From: Aphodosoma sp045631465
GTDB taxonomy: Bacteria; Bacteroidota; Bacteroidia; Bacteroidales; Paludibacteraceae
Direction: 5' to 3'
NCBI GenBank assembly: GCA_045631465.1
Contig: JAZQUV010000002.1
Span: 1 to 40,140, forward strand
DNA: 40,140 nucleotides
Below the pieces are notes generated by a model. That model worked only from the letters and a program-made list of their open reading frames with translations. It was not told the DNA's origin and did no database searches. Positions 18,201 through 26,348 of the stretch are shown here, piece after piece (within the stretch, counting starts at the first letter, position 1; each line of letters starts with the position of its first letter). A program made the translations under genes and the position numbers.

Positions 18201-21200
18201 TAGTTTCTGACTAATGGATAGTATTTATTAAAGTGTTCTTCAAGTTCTGGGGTTAATGTCGAATTATAGTTTCTAGCCGTCATCCAAAGGTTTTGAATAA
18301 GACCTATATTTTGACGAATTGATAATTCCTGTGATACTGCTTTTTTATGCGTAGGTTTCAATTTGTTAACCCATTCTATGCGAGCAATGCAATCTTCGAA
18401 TATAGGACGAATTAAGTTGTCCGCTTTTTCGGTTTGACCAAGTGCATAATAGTGTTCTGCTAGTATCGCAATACTATAATCTGCTGGCACTGTTGTTGTA
18501 GGAATCTCTTTTAAGCATTTTTCTAGAACTTCAAGTGCTTTTTCTTCTTGACCTTCATTGATTAATGCTTCTGCCAATTGAGCGAACATCATACGCATTG
18601 TGCGAGCCATACGAATGTGTTGTTCGTCAAGATATACATTAGGGTCGGCTATGTTGCCCCATACGAATTTGTTCATCATATTGTCGTACATAACTTCGGT
18701 ATTGACGCGTTCTCTTTGTCCTTTCACCGGAACAATGCGATATGCCAAACCTTCAAGTTGCATATATTCTTGTAAAGCAGGGTAGTATTCGCTGCCAACT
18801 GTTGCTGCCACATATATCGGACGTTCCCAATTGTTTGAGTTGAGCATTTCTAATACCATAAGTTGTGCTTTGCCTACCGAACGACCAAGTTTGATATGCA
18901 TTTTGTCAACAATCTTAGCCGAGTCTTTTGCTTCTACTGTACCTGTTTCGATAGCTTTTTGTTTATCTACAGGTAGTATCATTGTCGAACTGAAGAAATT
19001 GCCAATACCATTTTCATCAATTGTACGTGGATTGCGCACAAGGTCTAATGCTTGACCTAATTCCATGCCATTAGCGAATTGTGCGTGGTCTGAAACTCGC
19101 GATACATCAAGGTGTCCTGATACATAGTCTTTCTTATCCCACATGATTGGTAGAGGTGCCGATTCATATGCTTCGCGTTTCATTTGGTCGATATACCAAT
19201 CTGTGTTGAGATATGAAAGGTTACATACACGCATATCAGTGCGATTTTCTTCTACTTCTTGGTTGTACCAAAGTGGGAATGTATCATTATCGCCATTAGA
19301 GAATATGATTGCATTTGGAGCACAACTATTTAGATAGTTCAAACCAAAATCGCGAGCAACACGACGGTTTGAACGGTCGTGGTCATCCCAGTTTTGTTGT
19401 GCCATCAATGCTGGTACTCCAAGACAGCATATTGTGATTATAATTGCAGCTAATGGTTTTGGCATATATTTTTTGACAAGTGAGTATAGGAACATCACGC
19501 CAAGACCAATCCAAATAGAGAATGCGTAGAACGAACCTGCGTAGGCATAGTCACGTTCGCGAGGTTGATATGGTGTTTGGTTGAGGTACATTACAATGGC
19601 AAGACCTGTCATAAAGAACAATGTAAATACGAGCCAGAATTGCAAATTTCCCTCTTTTTTATTGCACAATTGCCATGCTATACCAAGCAATCCAAGCAAC
19701 AATGGAAGCATAAAGTAGCGGTTGCGACCTTTGTTGTTTTTTAGTGATTCTGGCAATGTGTCTTGGTCTCCGAGGCGGGCATTGTCAATGAATGATATAC
19801 CCGAAATCCAGTTACCTTTATCCAATTCACCATGACTTTGAATATCGTTTTGACGACCTGCAAAGTTCCACATAAAGTAGCGCCAATACATGAAATTCAC
19901 TTGATATGAGAAGAAGAAACGAAGGTTTTCTCCCATTGTAGGCATAACGAGTGTTTCTTGGCGACCGCAGCGGTCAACGATTATGCGTTTACCCTTTACC
20001 TCACCCCAAGTTTTGTATGCCGAGACGTGATGCGATTGTCCTGAATACATACGTGGAAACAACATCTTGAAACGAGAATCCATCTCATATCCAGTTTGGC
20101 GTTTGCCAAGGTTTTCATACGAATCTTTTTCTTTTTCTGATGTTTTCACCTTTTGTTGCCATACAGTATTGCCATATTTGGCGCGAGGCACACACATGTT
20201 GCCTTGTATGTCAAGTATTTCTGGTGCTGAATACATTGCCCCATAGAACAATGGACGGTCGCCATATTGTTCACGATTGAGGTATGCTTGAAGCGAGAAT
20301 ACATCTTCTGGCGAGTTTTGATCCATTGGTGTATTTGCCAACGAGCGGATAACAATCATCGAGTATGACGAATAACCAATAAGCATCACCATTGCACAAA
20401 GCACAATGGTATTCAACCAACGGTAGTTCCACTCTTTTTTCACAAATAGCAATGTGCCCAATGCCACTATTACTAGCACACCCACAATCACACCGCTTCC
20501 AACAAATGGCACACCAAGCATAGTGAGTGCTGCGATGAAAGCAATCCGTGCGCGAATCTCATTCTTAACTGTTTGGGTTTCATATACTGCCCATGCCAAC
20601 ACTATAGCTGTCACGATGAGGTAAATTATTACACCGCTATTGAAACTCAATCCACATGTATTCACGAAGAATAGTTCAAACCATGATGCCACTTTCACGA
20701 AACCAGGAATCATACCATATAGCACAGCGCCCAATATCACAACTGCTACACCAAGAGCAATGAGAGTATTTTTCATATTTACCTCATATTTCTTGAAATA
20801 ATATACAAGCACAATTGCAGGTATCGCCAATAAGTTCAACAAGTGCACACCAATACTCAATCCCATAAGGTATGCAATGAGAATCAACCAACGTGCAGCA
20901 TGTGGTTCATCTGCAACGTCCTCCCATTTTAATATACACCAGAACACCACTGCAGTGAATAATGAAGAGTAAGCATATACCTCACCTTCTACGGCTGAGA
21001 ACCAAAATGTATCCGAGAATGTGTATGCCAATGATCCAACAAGACCTGCACCAAGAATCGCAATGCCTTTGCCCAATGTCATTTCTTGACCCTCTTTTAC
21101 TGTGATTTTGCGTGCAATATGTGTGATAGTCCAAAACAAGAATAAGATAGTGAACGAACTACACATTGCCGACATAGCATTTATCATAGCTGCCACTTGA

Positions 21201-21415
21201 GTTGGGTCCGATGCCAATAACGAGAACAAACGTCCTGTCATCATGAAGAATGGTGCTCCAGGTGGGTGACCTACTTCAAGTTTGAATGCCGATGCGATGA
21301 ACTCACCGCAATCCCAAAATGATGCAGTAGGCTCGATTGTAAGTAGGTAGGTAACCGTTGCAATTGCAAAAGCCAACCAACCTACAATGTTGTTGTAAAG
21401 TTTGAAATTTTTCAT
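18200..21415 (-). CDS. DUF2723 family membrane protein, TMEM260-like O-mannosyltransferase candidate
   Basis: A 1071-residue polytopic membrane protein. The N-terminus has the family signature: a first helix, then TIEPTASFWDCGEFIASAFKL and GHPPGAPFFMM. About ten or more hydrophobic segments follow up to about residue 690, including the RDYAYAGSFYAFSIWIGLG stretch. The last 350 residues are soluble and contain TPR-like helices (ALEVLEKCLKEIP, LAEHYYALGQTEKADNLI). Human TMEM260, which shares this Pfam family, is a protein O-mannosyltransferase. In Bacteroidota the family probably takes part in surface or periplasmic protein O-glycosylation, but the donor and targets are unknown. The gene stands alone: a terminator follows it, and no clear -7 box is seen upstream. 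Confidence 0.85.
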   Translation of the reverse strand: MKNFKLYNNIVGWLAFAIATVTYLLTIEPTASFWDCGEFIASAFKLEVGHPPGAPFFMMTGRLFSLLASDPTQVAAMINAMSAMCSSFTILFLFWTITHIARKITVKEGQEMTLGKGIAILGAGLVGSLAYTFSDTFWFSAVEGEVYAYSSLFTAVVFWCILKWEDVADEPHAARWLILIAYLMGLSIGVHLLNLLAIPAIVLVYYFKKYEVNMKNTLIALGVAVVILGAVLYGMIPGFVKVASWFELFFVNTCGLSFNSGVIIYLIVTAIVLAWAVYETQTVKNEIRARIAFIAALTMLGVPFVGSGVIVGVLVIVALGTLLFVKKEWNYRWLNTIVLCAMVMLIGYSSYSMIVIRSLANTPMDQNSPEDVFSLQAYLNREQYGDRPLFYGAMYSAPEILDIQGNMCVPRAKYGNTVWQQKVKTSEKEKDSYENLGKRQTGYEMDSRFKMLFPRMYSGQSHHVSAYKTWGEVKGKRIIVDRCGRQETLVMPTMGENLRFFFSYQVNFMYWRYFMWNFAGRQNDIQSHGELDKGNWISGISFIDNARLGDQDTLPESLKNNKGRNRYFMLPLLLGLLGIAWQLCNKKEGNLQFWLVFTLFFMTGLAIVMYLNQTPYQPRERDYAYAGSFYAFSIWIGLGVMFLYSLVKKYMPKPLAAIIITICCLGVPALMAQQNWDDHDRSNRRVARDFGLNYLNSCAPNAIIFSNGDNDTFPLWYNQEVEENRTDMRVCNLSYLNTDWYIDQMKREAYESAPLPIMWDKKDYVSGHLDVSRVSDHAQFANGMELGQALDLVRNPRTIDENGIGNFFSSTMILPVDKQKAIETGTVEAKDSAKIVDKMHIKLGRSVGKAQLMVLEMLNSNNWERPIYVAATVGSEYYPALQEYMQLEGLAYRIVPVKGQRERVNTEVMYDNMMNKFVWGNIADPNVYLDEQHIRMARTMRMMFAQLAEALINEGQEEKALEVLEKCLKEIPTTTVPADYSIAILAEHYYALGQTEKADNLIRPIFEDCIARIEWVNKLKPTHKKAVSQELSIRQNIGLIQNLWMTARNYNSTLTPELEEHFNKYYPLVRN

Positions 21416-21479
21416 TTAATTCTATTGTTTATTTTATTATTAATTTCCTAAGGATACCTATCAAGAGTGTATTGTTGCA

Positions 21480-21528
21480 ACTCTCAATTCTCAACTCTCA
21501 ACTCTCAACTTTCAACTTTCAACTTTCA
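21480..21528. repeat. heptad array (CTCAACT / TTCAACT units)
   Basis: About six tandem 7-mers drifting from CTCAATT through CTCAACT to TTCAACT. The array overlaps the last codons and stop of nadB (ends at 21519, minus strand) and fills the upstream side of the DUF2723 gene. The C-terminal nadB codons are thus part of the repeat. Confidence 0.75.
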
Positions 21529-23087
21529 GAAGGGTAGTCAATCGTATAATGCAATCCGCGACTCTCTTTTCTTGCAGTGGCTTGTTTTATGATGAGATAT
21601 GCCACCGATATACAGTTACGTAACTCACAAATCTCGCGACTCACTACCGAGCGTTCAAACAAACTTTCTGTTTCGCGGAACAATATTTCAAGGCGCGACA
21701 TGGCTCGTTTCAATCGCAAGTTCGAACGAACAATACCCACATACGAACTCATTATTTGTTGCACTTCTTTCAATGATTGTGTAATCAAAATCATCTCTTC
21801 TGGCAATCGCGTGCCCTCGTCGTTCCATTGTGGTATAGCCTCATTTATTGTCAATCCATCGAGTAGAGGTATAGCATGTTGAGCCGCAGCATCTGCATAT
21901 ACAATTGCTTCTATCAATGAGTTTGATGCCAAACGGTTTGCTCCATGCAATCCTGTGCACGAACATTCCCCCGTTGCATACAATCTATGAATGCTTGTCT
22001 CTGCGTTATCGTTCACCACAATACCGCCACAAAGGTAGTGTGCTGCTGGTGCCACAGGTATATATTGCGAGGTTATATCGATGCCGTACGACAAACATTT
22101 TTCGTAAATCATCGGGAAGTGTTCGCGTGTCTCCTCCGCTGGCTTATGTGTCACATCAAGAAATACGTGCTCAGCACCCGATTTCTTCATCTCATTGTCT
22201 ATCGCACGAGCCACAATGTCTCTTGGAGCAAGCGAACCTCGCTTGTCATATTTGTGCATAAATTCTTTGCCTTTTATCGTGCGCAACACTGCGCCATAAC
22301 CTCTCATGGCCTCGGTTATCAAGAATGAAGGGCGAACTCCTGGGTGATAGAACGCAGTAGGGTGGAACTGTACAAATTCCATATCGCGTATCACTCCACG
22401 TGCTCTATGCACCATTGCAATACCATCGCCTGTTGCCACCAACGGGTTGGTTGTAGTGTTATACACATTGCCAATACCACCGGTTGAGAGCATTGTGATT
22501 TTACTCAAAAACGTAGTGATTTTATTGCTACGTGTGTTCAATGCATATATGCCGTAACACTCAATGTCTGGCGTTTTTCTCGTTACAATCTGACCTAAAT
22601 GGTGTTGCGTGAGTATATCTATAGCAAAATAATGCTCAAAAACTTCAATGTTTTTGTGTTGTTTGATGCGTGCAATGAGCGATCGTTGTATCTCTGCTCC
22701 TGTCGAATCTTTATGGTGAAGAATACGATGCTCCGAGTGTCCGCCTTCGCGATGTAGGTCAAACGTCCCATCTGGTGCTTTGTCAAAATCAACACCCCAT
22801 TCAAGCAATTGCTCTATTTGTTTAGGTGCATTTTTTACCACTTTTTCCACTGCTGCACGGTCGCATATACCATCGCCTGCAATCAGTGTGTCTTGTATGT
22901 GTTTTTCGTAATTATCTAATACAGGATTAGTTACAGATGAAATTCCGCCTTGGGCGAGAGCCGTATTAGCCTCGTCGATGGTGCTCTTGCAGAGGATAGC
23001 CACTTTACCTTTATCGGCAACTTTGAGTGCGAAACTCATGCCTGCTATACCACTACCAACGACCAAAAAATCAAATTTACGAATCAT
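21519..23087 (-). CDS. nadB: L-aspartate oxidase
   Basis: Oxidises L-aspartate to iminoaspartate, the first step of de novo NAD synthesis, using FAD. The 522-residue product starts with the FAD-binding Rossmann motif FLVVGSGIAGMSFALKVA (residues 7-24). It carries the family stretch ALAQGGISSV, the active-site region HREGGHSEHRILHHKD, EFVQFHPTAF and the C-terminal signature GECSCTGLHGANRLASNSLIEA. A C-terminal three-helix domain follows. Length and motifs are normal. NadA and NadC, which often sit next to it, are not in this window. The last codons run into a heptad repeat array, so the extreme C-terminus (IDYPSES) is not conserved sequence. Confidence 0.95.
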   Translation of the reverse strand: MIRKFDFLVVGSGIAGMSFALKVADKGKVAILCKSTIDEANTALAQGGISSVTNPVLDNYEKHIQDTLIAGDGICDRAAVEKVVKNAPKQIEQLLEWGVDFDKAPDGTFDLHREGGHSEHRILHHKDSTGAEIQRSLIARIKQHKNIEVFEHYFAIDILTQHHLGQIVTRKTPDIECYGIYALNTRSNKITTFLSKITMLSTGGIGNVYNTTTNPLVATGDGIAMVHRARGVIRDMEFVQFHPTAFYHPGVRPSFLITEAMRGYGAVLRTIKGKEFMHKYDKRGSLAPRDIVARAIDNEMKKSGAEHVFLDVTHKPAEETREHFPMIYEKCLSYGIDITSQYIPVAPAAHYLCGGIVVNDNAETSIHRLYATGECSCTGLHGANRLASNSLIEAIVYADAAAQHAIPLLDGLTINEAIPQWNDEGTRLPEEMILITQSLKEVQQIMSSYVGIVRSNLRLKRAMSRLEILFRETESLFERSVVSREICELRNCISVAYLIIKQATARKESRGLHYTIDYPSES

Positions 23088-23190
23088 AGTTTTTATTTAG
23101 TAGTAAGTAAAAAGTACAAAGTAGTAAGAATTTATCTATTGATATAAAAGTCTTTCGACTTACAACTTACGACTTTCTACTATTAATCTG

Positions 23191-23198
23191 CAAAGTTA
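23191..23198 (-). promoter_or_regulatory. nadB promoter, -7 box TAACTTTG (minus strand)
   Basis: CAAAGTTA on the plus strand is TAACTTTG on the minus strand, followed by CA in the usual way. No TTTG is found at the -33 distance. The leader to the nadB ATG would be about 100 nt and contains degenerate AGTAAGT-like units. Confidence 0.55.
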
Positions 23199-23293
23199 CA
23201 AAAAAATAGTGGTATAAGCATAACCTATACCACTAAATTTTATCAAAATTATCAGTTTTATATGGCCGATGAGGATTGCGTGCCGAAAGGTAA

Positions 23294-23325
23294 ACTTTCA
23301 ACTCTCAACTCTCAACTTTCAACTT
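23294..23325. repeat. heptad array (CTCAACT units) after pepD
   Basis: TTTCAACTCTCAACTCTCAA and following TTTCAACTTT are 7-mer units like those at 21480. The array ends two bases before the pepD stop codon and lies between pepD and the nadB promoter. Confidence 0.65.
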
Positions 23326-23327
23326 TT

Positions 23328-24776
23328 TTAAATGTTTTCCAATACGTGAGTAATCAATGTCCAGAATTTTTCTGTATCTGCAATGTGGAGACGTTCGTCT
23401 GGCGAGTGTACACCACGCATAGTAGGACCAACACTCACCATGTCGAGGTGTGGATATTTTTCGAGGAACAAACCACATTCCAAACCTGCGTGGATAGCTG
23501 TGATTTTAGCTTTTTTGCCGAACAATTTTTCGTAAGTTTCTGCTACTACGTTAGCGATTGGCGATTTTGGATTTGGTTTCCATCCTGGATAACCGTCGCC
23601 GTGAGTTGCTTTAGCTCCTGCCAACACGAATACGCTTTCTACCATGTATGCAGCATCTTTTTTGCTTGATTCTGTCGAGCTACGTTGGCTTGTAGTGATA
23701 AGGATTTGATTGTTTTCAATCATTTTCACTGCCGCGAGGTTAGTCGATGTTTCTACCAAACCTGGCATATCGTCGCTCATGCGCAATACACCGTGAGGAC
23801 AAGCATAGATTGAGTAAATCAAACGGCGTGTTGTATCTGCATCAATCATTGTAGCAGGACGTTCGCAACTATCGATTGCTACTTTCACACCTGCATCAGA
23901 GATAGCAAATTCAGCTTCGATTTCAGCAGCAAATGTGTTTGCACGCACTGTCAATTCGTGTTTGAATTCAGCAGGAACAGCACACACTGCGCTTGCTTCG
24001 CGAGCGATAGCATTGCGGAGGTTACCACCTGTGATCGAAGCCACTTTCAAGTCTGTTGCTTTAGCTATTTGCCACATGAAGCGGTTCAAAATTTTGTTAG
24101 CATTACCGCGGTTTGAGTGAATGTCGCCACCTGAGTGACCACCTTGAAGACCATTCACTGTGATTGTGAAGTAGAACAAACCTTCTGGCATAGCCTCTTC
24201 TTTATAGTCGAATGTCACTGTTGTGTCAATACCACCAGCGCAACCGATAAAGAATTCGCCATCGTCTTCAGAGTCGAGGTTAAGCAACACCTCGCCTTTA
24301 AGCAATTCAGGGTCAATAGCAAATGCACCTGTCAAACCAGTCTCTTCGTCTACTGTGAAAAGACATTCAAGTGCAGGGTGTTTCAAGTCGTTGCTTGCAA
24401 GGATAGCCAATTCAGTAGCCATACCGATACCATTGTCAGCACCGAGAGTTGTACCTTTTGCTTTCACCCATTCGCCGTCGATATATGGTTGAATAGGGTC
24501 AGTGTCAAAGTTGTGTTGTGTATCATTGTTTTTCTCGCATACCATGTCCATATGTGATTGAAGAATCACTTTTTTGCGATTTTCGTAACCAGGAGTTGCA
24601 GGTTTGCAAATCAACACGTTGCCCGCAGCGTCAGTGCGAGTTTCAAGGTTATGACGTTTACCAAATTCTTGCAAATATGCAATCATTTTCTCCTCTTTTT
24701 TCGATGGGTGAGGAATTTGACAAATCTCATAGAATTCTTTCCAGAGACGTTCAGGTTGAAGTGTTCTAATGCTCAT
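23328..24776 (-). CDS. pepD: aminoacyl-histidine dipeptidase (cytosol nonspecific dipeptidase)
   Basis: Cytoplasmic zinc dipeptidase of the M20C family that cleaves Xaa-His and many other dipeptides. The 482-residue product has the M20 metal ligands in order: QSHMDMVCE (His75, Asp77), GADNGIGMA (bridging Asp), DEETGLTGA (catalytic Glu followed by the ligand Glu), LNLDSEDDGEFFIG, and the last ligand His in ITAIHAGLECGLF. The N-terminal start MSIRTLQPERLWKEF is normal for the family. A peptide-degrading role fits the proteases and GdhA/AspA elsewhere in the window. The leader on the minus strand contains a heptad array and a long hairpin. Confidence 0.95.
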   Translation of the reverse strand: MSIRTLQPERLWKEFYEICQIPHPSKKEEKMIAYLQEFGKRHNLETRTDAAGNVLICKPATPGYENRKKVILQSHMDMVCEKNNDTQHNFDTDPIQPYIDGEWVKAKGTTLGADNGIGMATELAILASNDLKHPALECLFTVDEETGLTGAFAIDPELLKGEVLLNLDSEDDGEFFIGCAGGIDTTVTFDYKEEAMPEGLFYFTITVNGLQGGHSGGDIHSNRGNANKILNRFMWQIAKATDLKVASITGGNLRNAIAREASAVCAVPAEFKHELTVRANTFAAEIEAEFAISDAGVKVAIDSCERPATMIDADTTRRLIYSIYACPHGVLRMSDDMPGLVETSTNLAAVKMIENNQILITTSQRSSTESSKKDAAYMVESVFVLAGAKATHGDGYPGWKPNPKSPIANVVAETYEKLFGKKAKITAIHAGLECGLFLEKYPHLDMVSVGPTMRGVHSPDERLHIADTEKFWTLITHVLENI

Positions 24777-24780
24777 AGTG

Positions 24781-24826
24781 TTAGTTATTAATGATTAGTT
24801 ATTAGTTATTAGTTATTAGTTATTAA
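24781..24826. repeat. heptad array (TTAGTTA units) abutting the pepD start
   Basis: Six or so tandem copies of TTAGTTA (one degenerate, AATGATT) begin four bases from the pepD start codon at 24776. On the mRNA the array is AATAACT repeats immediately before the ATG, in the position of a ribosome-binding site. Confidence 0.75.
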
Positions 24827-24835
24827 CAAAATCTG

Positions 24836-24885
24836 TTCGATTTCTCCGACTGGTCTAATTCCTACGACTAGTCTGATTAATCGAA
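24836..24885 (-). promoter_or_regulatory. long hairpin in the pepD leader
   Basis: Outer arms TTCGATT (24836-24842) and AATCGAA (24879-24885) and inner arms GACTGGTC (24848-24855) and GACTAGTC (24866-24873) pair with one G-U. The same region also reads as two 14-mers, CGACTGGTCTAATT and CGACTAGTCTGATT, 18 nt apart with 12 of 14 matches. It lies between the pepD promoter and start, so it is in the leader RNA or is an operator. Function unknown. Confidence 0.4.
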
Positions 24886-24900
24886 TCACTCAATAGAGTG

Positions 24901-24931
24901 CAAAGATACAAAAAAATCCCGAAATTACAAA
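24901..24931 (-). promoter_or_regulatory. pepD promoter, TTTG-N19-TATCTTTG (minus strand)
   Basis: Plus-strand CAAAGATA (24901-24908) is TATCTTTG on the minus strand. CAAA at 24928-24931 gives the -33 TTTG after 19 nt. The leader is about 120 nt. Confidence 0.7.
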
Positions 24932-25035
24932 AAAAATCAATATACTATTCTCTTGTTACTCATTACTTGCTACTTGTCATTATTAAATTAACAATAATTA
25001 TGAATTACATACTATGAATTATGAATTAAAATACC

Positions 25036-25043
25036 TATCTTTG
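25036..25043 (+). promoter_or_regulatory. promoter -7 box TATCTTTG before the small membrane gene
   Basis: TATCTTTG followed by CA, 38 nt upstream of the ATG at 25081. The -33 region lies in a degenerate ATGAATT heptad run (25003-25030) and has no TTTG. Together with the pepD promoter it makes a divergent intergenic region. Confidence 0.6.
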
Positions 25044-25080
25044 CACTAAATTTGGTAACTCTTTCTTTATTTGAATTAAG

Positions 25081-25302
25081 ATGCTGAAAACCACATTGTT
25101 ATCGCTTGTAGTTCCATTGGTAATATTGCTTATTGCGGTATTAGCAATGGCATTTCGTCCCCTTTTTATTAAATGTGGGCGTTTTCCAAACATCCACATT
25201 GGTGGTAATAAAGCCTTAAAGCAACGCGGAATCACATGTGCAACATCGCAAGATCGCGAAGCTCAAAGCTCAAATAAAACCAAAGAATACAAACGTGCAT
25301 AA
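25081..25302 (+). CDS. conserved small membrane protein (73 aa)
   Basis: One N-terminal hydrophobic helix (about residues 5-27) followed by a short cytoplasmic or periplasmic tail. The tail has the pattern FPNIHIGGNKALKQRGITCA with a single His, Gly-x-Asn-Lys and Arg-Gly-Ile-x-Cys-Ala. From memory, very similar FP..H.G.NK...RGI.CA tails occur in short membrane proteins of many Bacteroidota, but no function is known to me. It has its own promoter and the OmpH-like lipoprotein follows 27 nt later, so they are probably co-transcribed. The His and Cys could bind a metal, which is speculation. Confidence 0.7.
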   Translation: MLKTTLLSLVVPLVILLIAVLAMAFRPLFIKCGRFPNIHIGGNKALKQRGITCATSQDREAQSSNKTKEYKRA

Positions 25303-25329
25303 AAAAATAATAACTAAAACAATAACTAA

Positions 25330-25929
25330 ATGAAAAAATTATTACTCTTTATCGCAGCTGCCATCACATTGGCATCTTGCAATCAACCTGCTACACAAAA
25401 TGAATCAGCAACTTCCGAATCTGCTTGCTGCAATACAAAAATCGAAGATGGTTGCCGTCTACCAATCGCAGTTGTAAATGTCGATTCTCTTCTCAATAAC
25501 TACGATTTGGCTCTCGAAGAAAACGAACGCCTTATGCGCAAACAAGAGGACATCACCCTCGATCTCAACCAACGTGCTCGTAGCCTCGAAAACGAAATGA
25601 TCGATTTCCAAAAGAAACTCGAAAATCAAGCATTCCTTTCTCGCGAACGTGCTGAGGCAGAACAACGTCGCTTGATGAAAAAAGAGCAAGACCTTCAACT
25701 TCTTGGTCAAGAAAAACAAGCCGAACTTTTGCAAGACAACCAACAAGTAGGTATTCGTGTTCAAGATAGCATCAACAGTGCAATCCGCACTCTCAATGCT
25801 AGCGGCAAATATCACCTTGTCATCACTACAAGTGCATTGAACAACAATGTTCTCTTCGTCGCTCCTGAATACGACATTACAGCCGAAGCAATCGAACTTC
25901 TCAACGAACGCTACAACAAAGAAAAATAA
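25330..25929 (+). CDS. OmpH/Skp-family chaperone-like lipoprotein
   Basis: A 199-residue protein with an N-terminal lipobox LASC (Cys17), followed by an OmpH-like domain. The domain begins LPIAVVNVDSLLNNYDLA, has a long coiled coil rich in Glu/Arg/Gln (about residues 60-145), and ends with YHLVITTSALNNNVLFVAPEYDITAEAIELLNERY. Skp/OmpH proteins are periplasmic holdases for outer-membrane proteins. Here the protein would be membrane-anchored instead of soluble. A strong terminator follows. Codons are C-ending like pyrG and yidC. Confidence 0.88.
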   Translation: MKKLLLFIAAAITLASCNQPATQNESATSESACCNTKIEDGCRLPIAVVNVDSLLNNYDLALEENERLMRKQEDITLDLNQRARSLENEMIDFQKKLENQAFLSRERAEAEQRRLMKKEQDLQLLGQEKQAELLQDNQQVGIRVQDSINSAIRTLNASGKYHLVITTSALNNNVLFVAPEYDITAEAIELLNERYNKEK

Positions 25930-25952
25930 TTTATTTTACATAATACACACAC

Positions 25953-25987
25953 AAGGCTATGTACTATCCAGTGCATAGCCTTTTTTT
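25953..25987 (+). terminator. terminator after the OmpH-like gene
   Basis: GGCTATG (25955-25961) and CATAGCC (25974-25980) pair around a 12-nt loop, followed by seven T. Confidence 0.88.
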
Positions 25988-25988
25988 A

Positions 25989-26126
25989 TCCACTCCCCAT
26001 TCCTCATTCCTAATTAACTCTCCCCCTGTTTATAGGGGGAGTGTCCGTAGGACGAGGGGGTTCATTCCCCATTCCTCATTCCTCATTCCTCATTCCTCAT
26101 TCCCCATTCCCCATTTCCCCATTCCT
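25989..26126. repeat. CTCATTC heptad arrays flanking a GC-rich hairpin
   Basis: CATTCCTCATTCCTAATT at 25997-26014 and about nine CTCATTC/CCCATTC units at 26062-26126 flank a C/G-rich block. The block at 26020-26041 is CTCCCCCT-loop-AGGGGGAG, followed by GTCCGTAGGAC and GAGGGGG. Such C5/G5 hairpins stand out in this AT-rich gap. No coding frame is supported here. Confidence 0.65.
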
Positions 26127-26134
26127 CCCTACCT

Positions 26135-26200
26135 TAAATATACTATAAATATATGATAAATATACTATAAATATAGGATAAACATACTATAAATATACTA
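26135..26200. repeat. 11-bp tandem array, six units (copy 1)
   Basis: Six consecutive 11-mers, with TAAATATACTA as the commonest form and TAAATATATGA, TAAATATAGGA and TAAACATACTA as variants, ending in TAACC. A five-unit copy with the same variants is at 32562-32616. The period is about one helical turn. Confidence 0.85.
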
Positions 26201-26286
26201 TAACCGAATGTGTGTCTCGTCTTCTATATTCCATTAGAGCACTTCAAACATATTCCAAAATCCCCTAAATCCTAATGTCTAAGCAT

Positions 26287-26319
26287 AAAAAAACCACGCA
26301 ACATTCGAATGTTGCGTGG
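26287..26319 (-). terminator. terminator of the RluA-family gene (minus strand)
   Basis: CCACGCAACATT (26294-26305) and AATGTTGCGTGG (26308-26319) form a 12-bp stem. Read on the minus strand it is followed by seven T. It lies 30 nt after the stop of the pseudouridine synthase gene. Confidence 0.9.
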
Positions 26320-26348
26320 GTTCACAATATATTTCACTATATATTCTG

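Noticed and set aside
23262..23669. Plus-strand frame over the end of pepD
   Set aside because: Cys/Phe-rich shadow of pepD that begins in the heptad array.
26062..26126. CRISPR-like look of the tandem arrays
   Set aside because: Units are 7 or 11 bp, directly adjacent and without spacers; no cas genes in the window.
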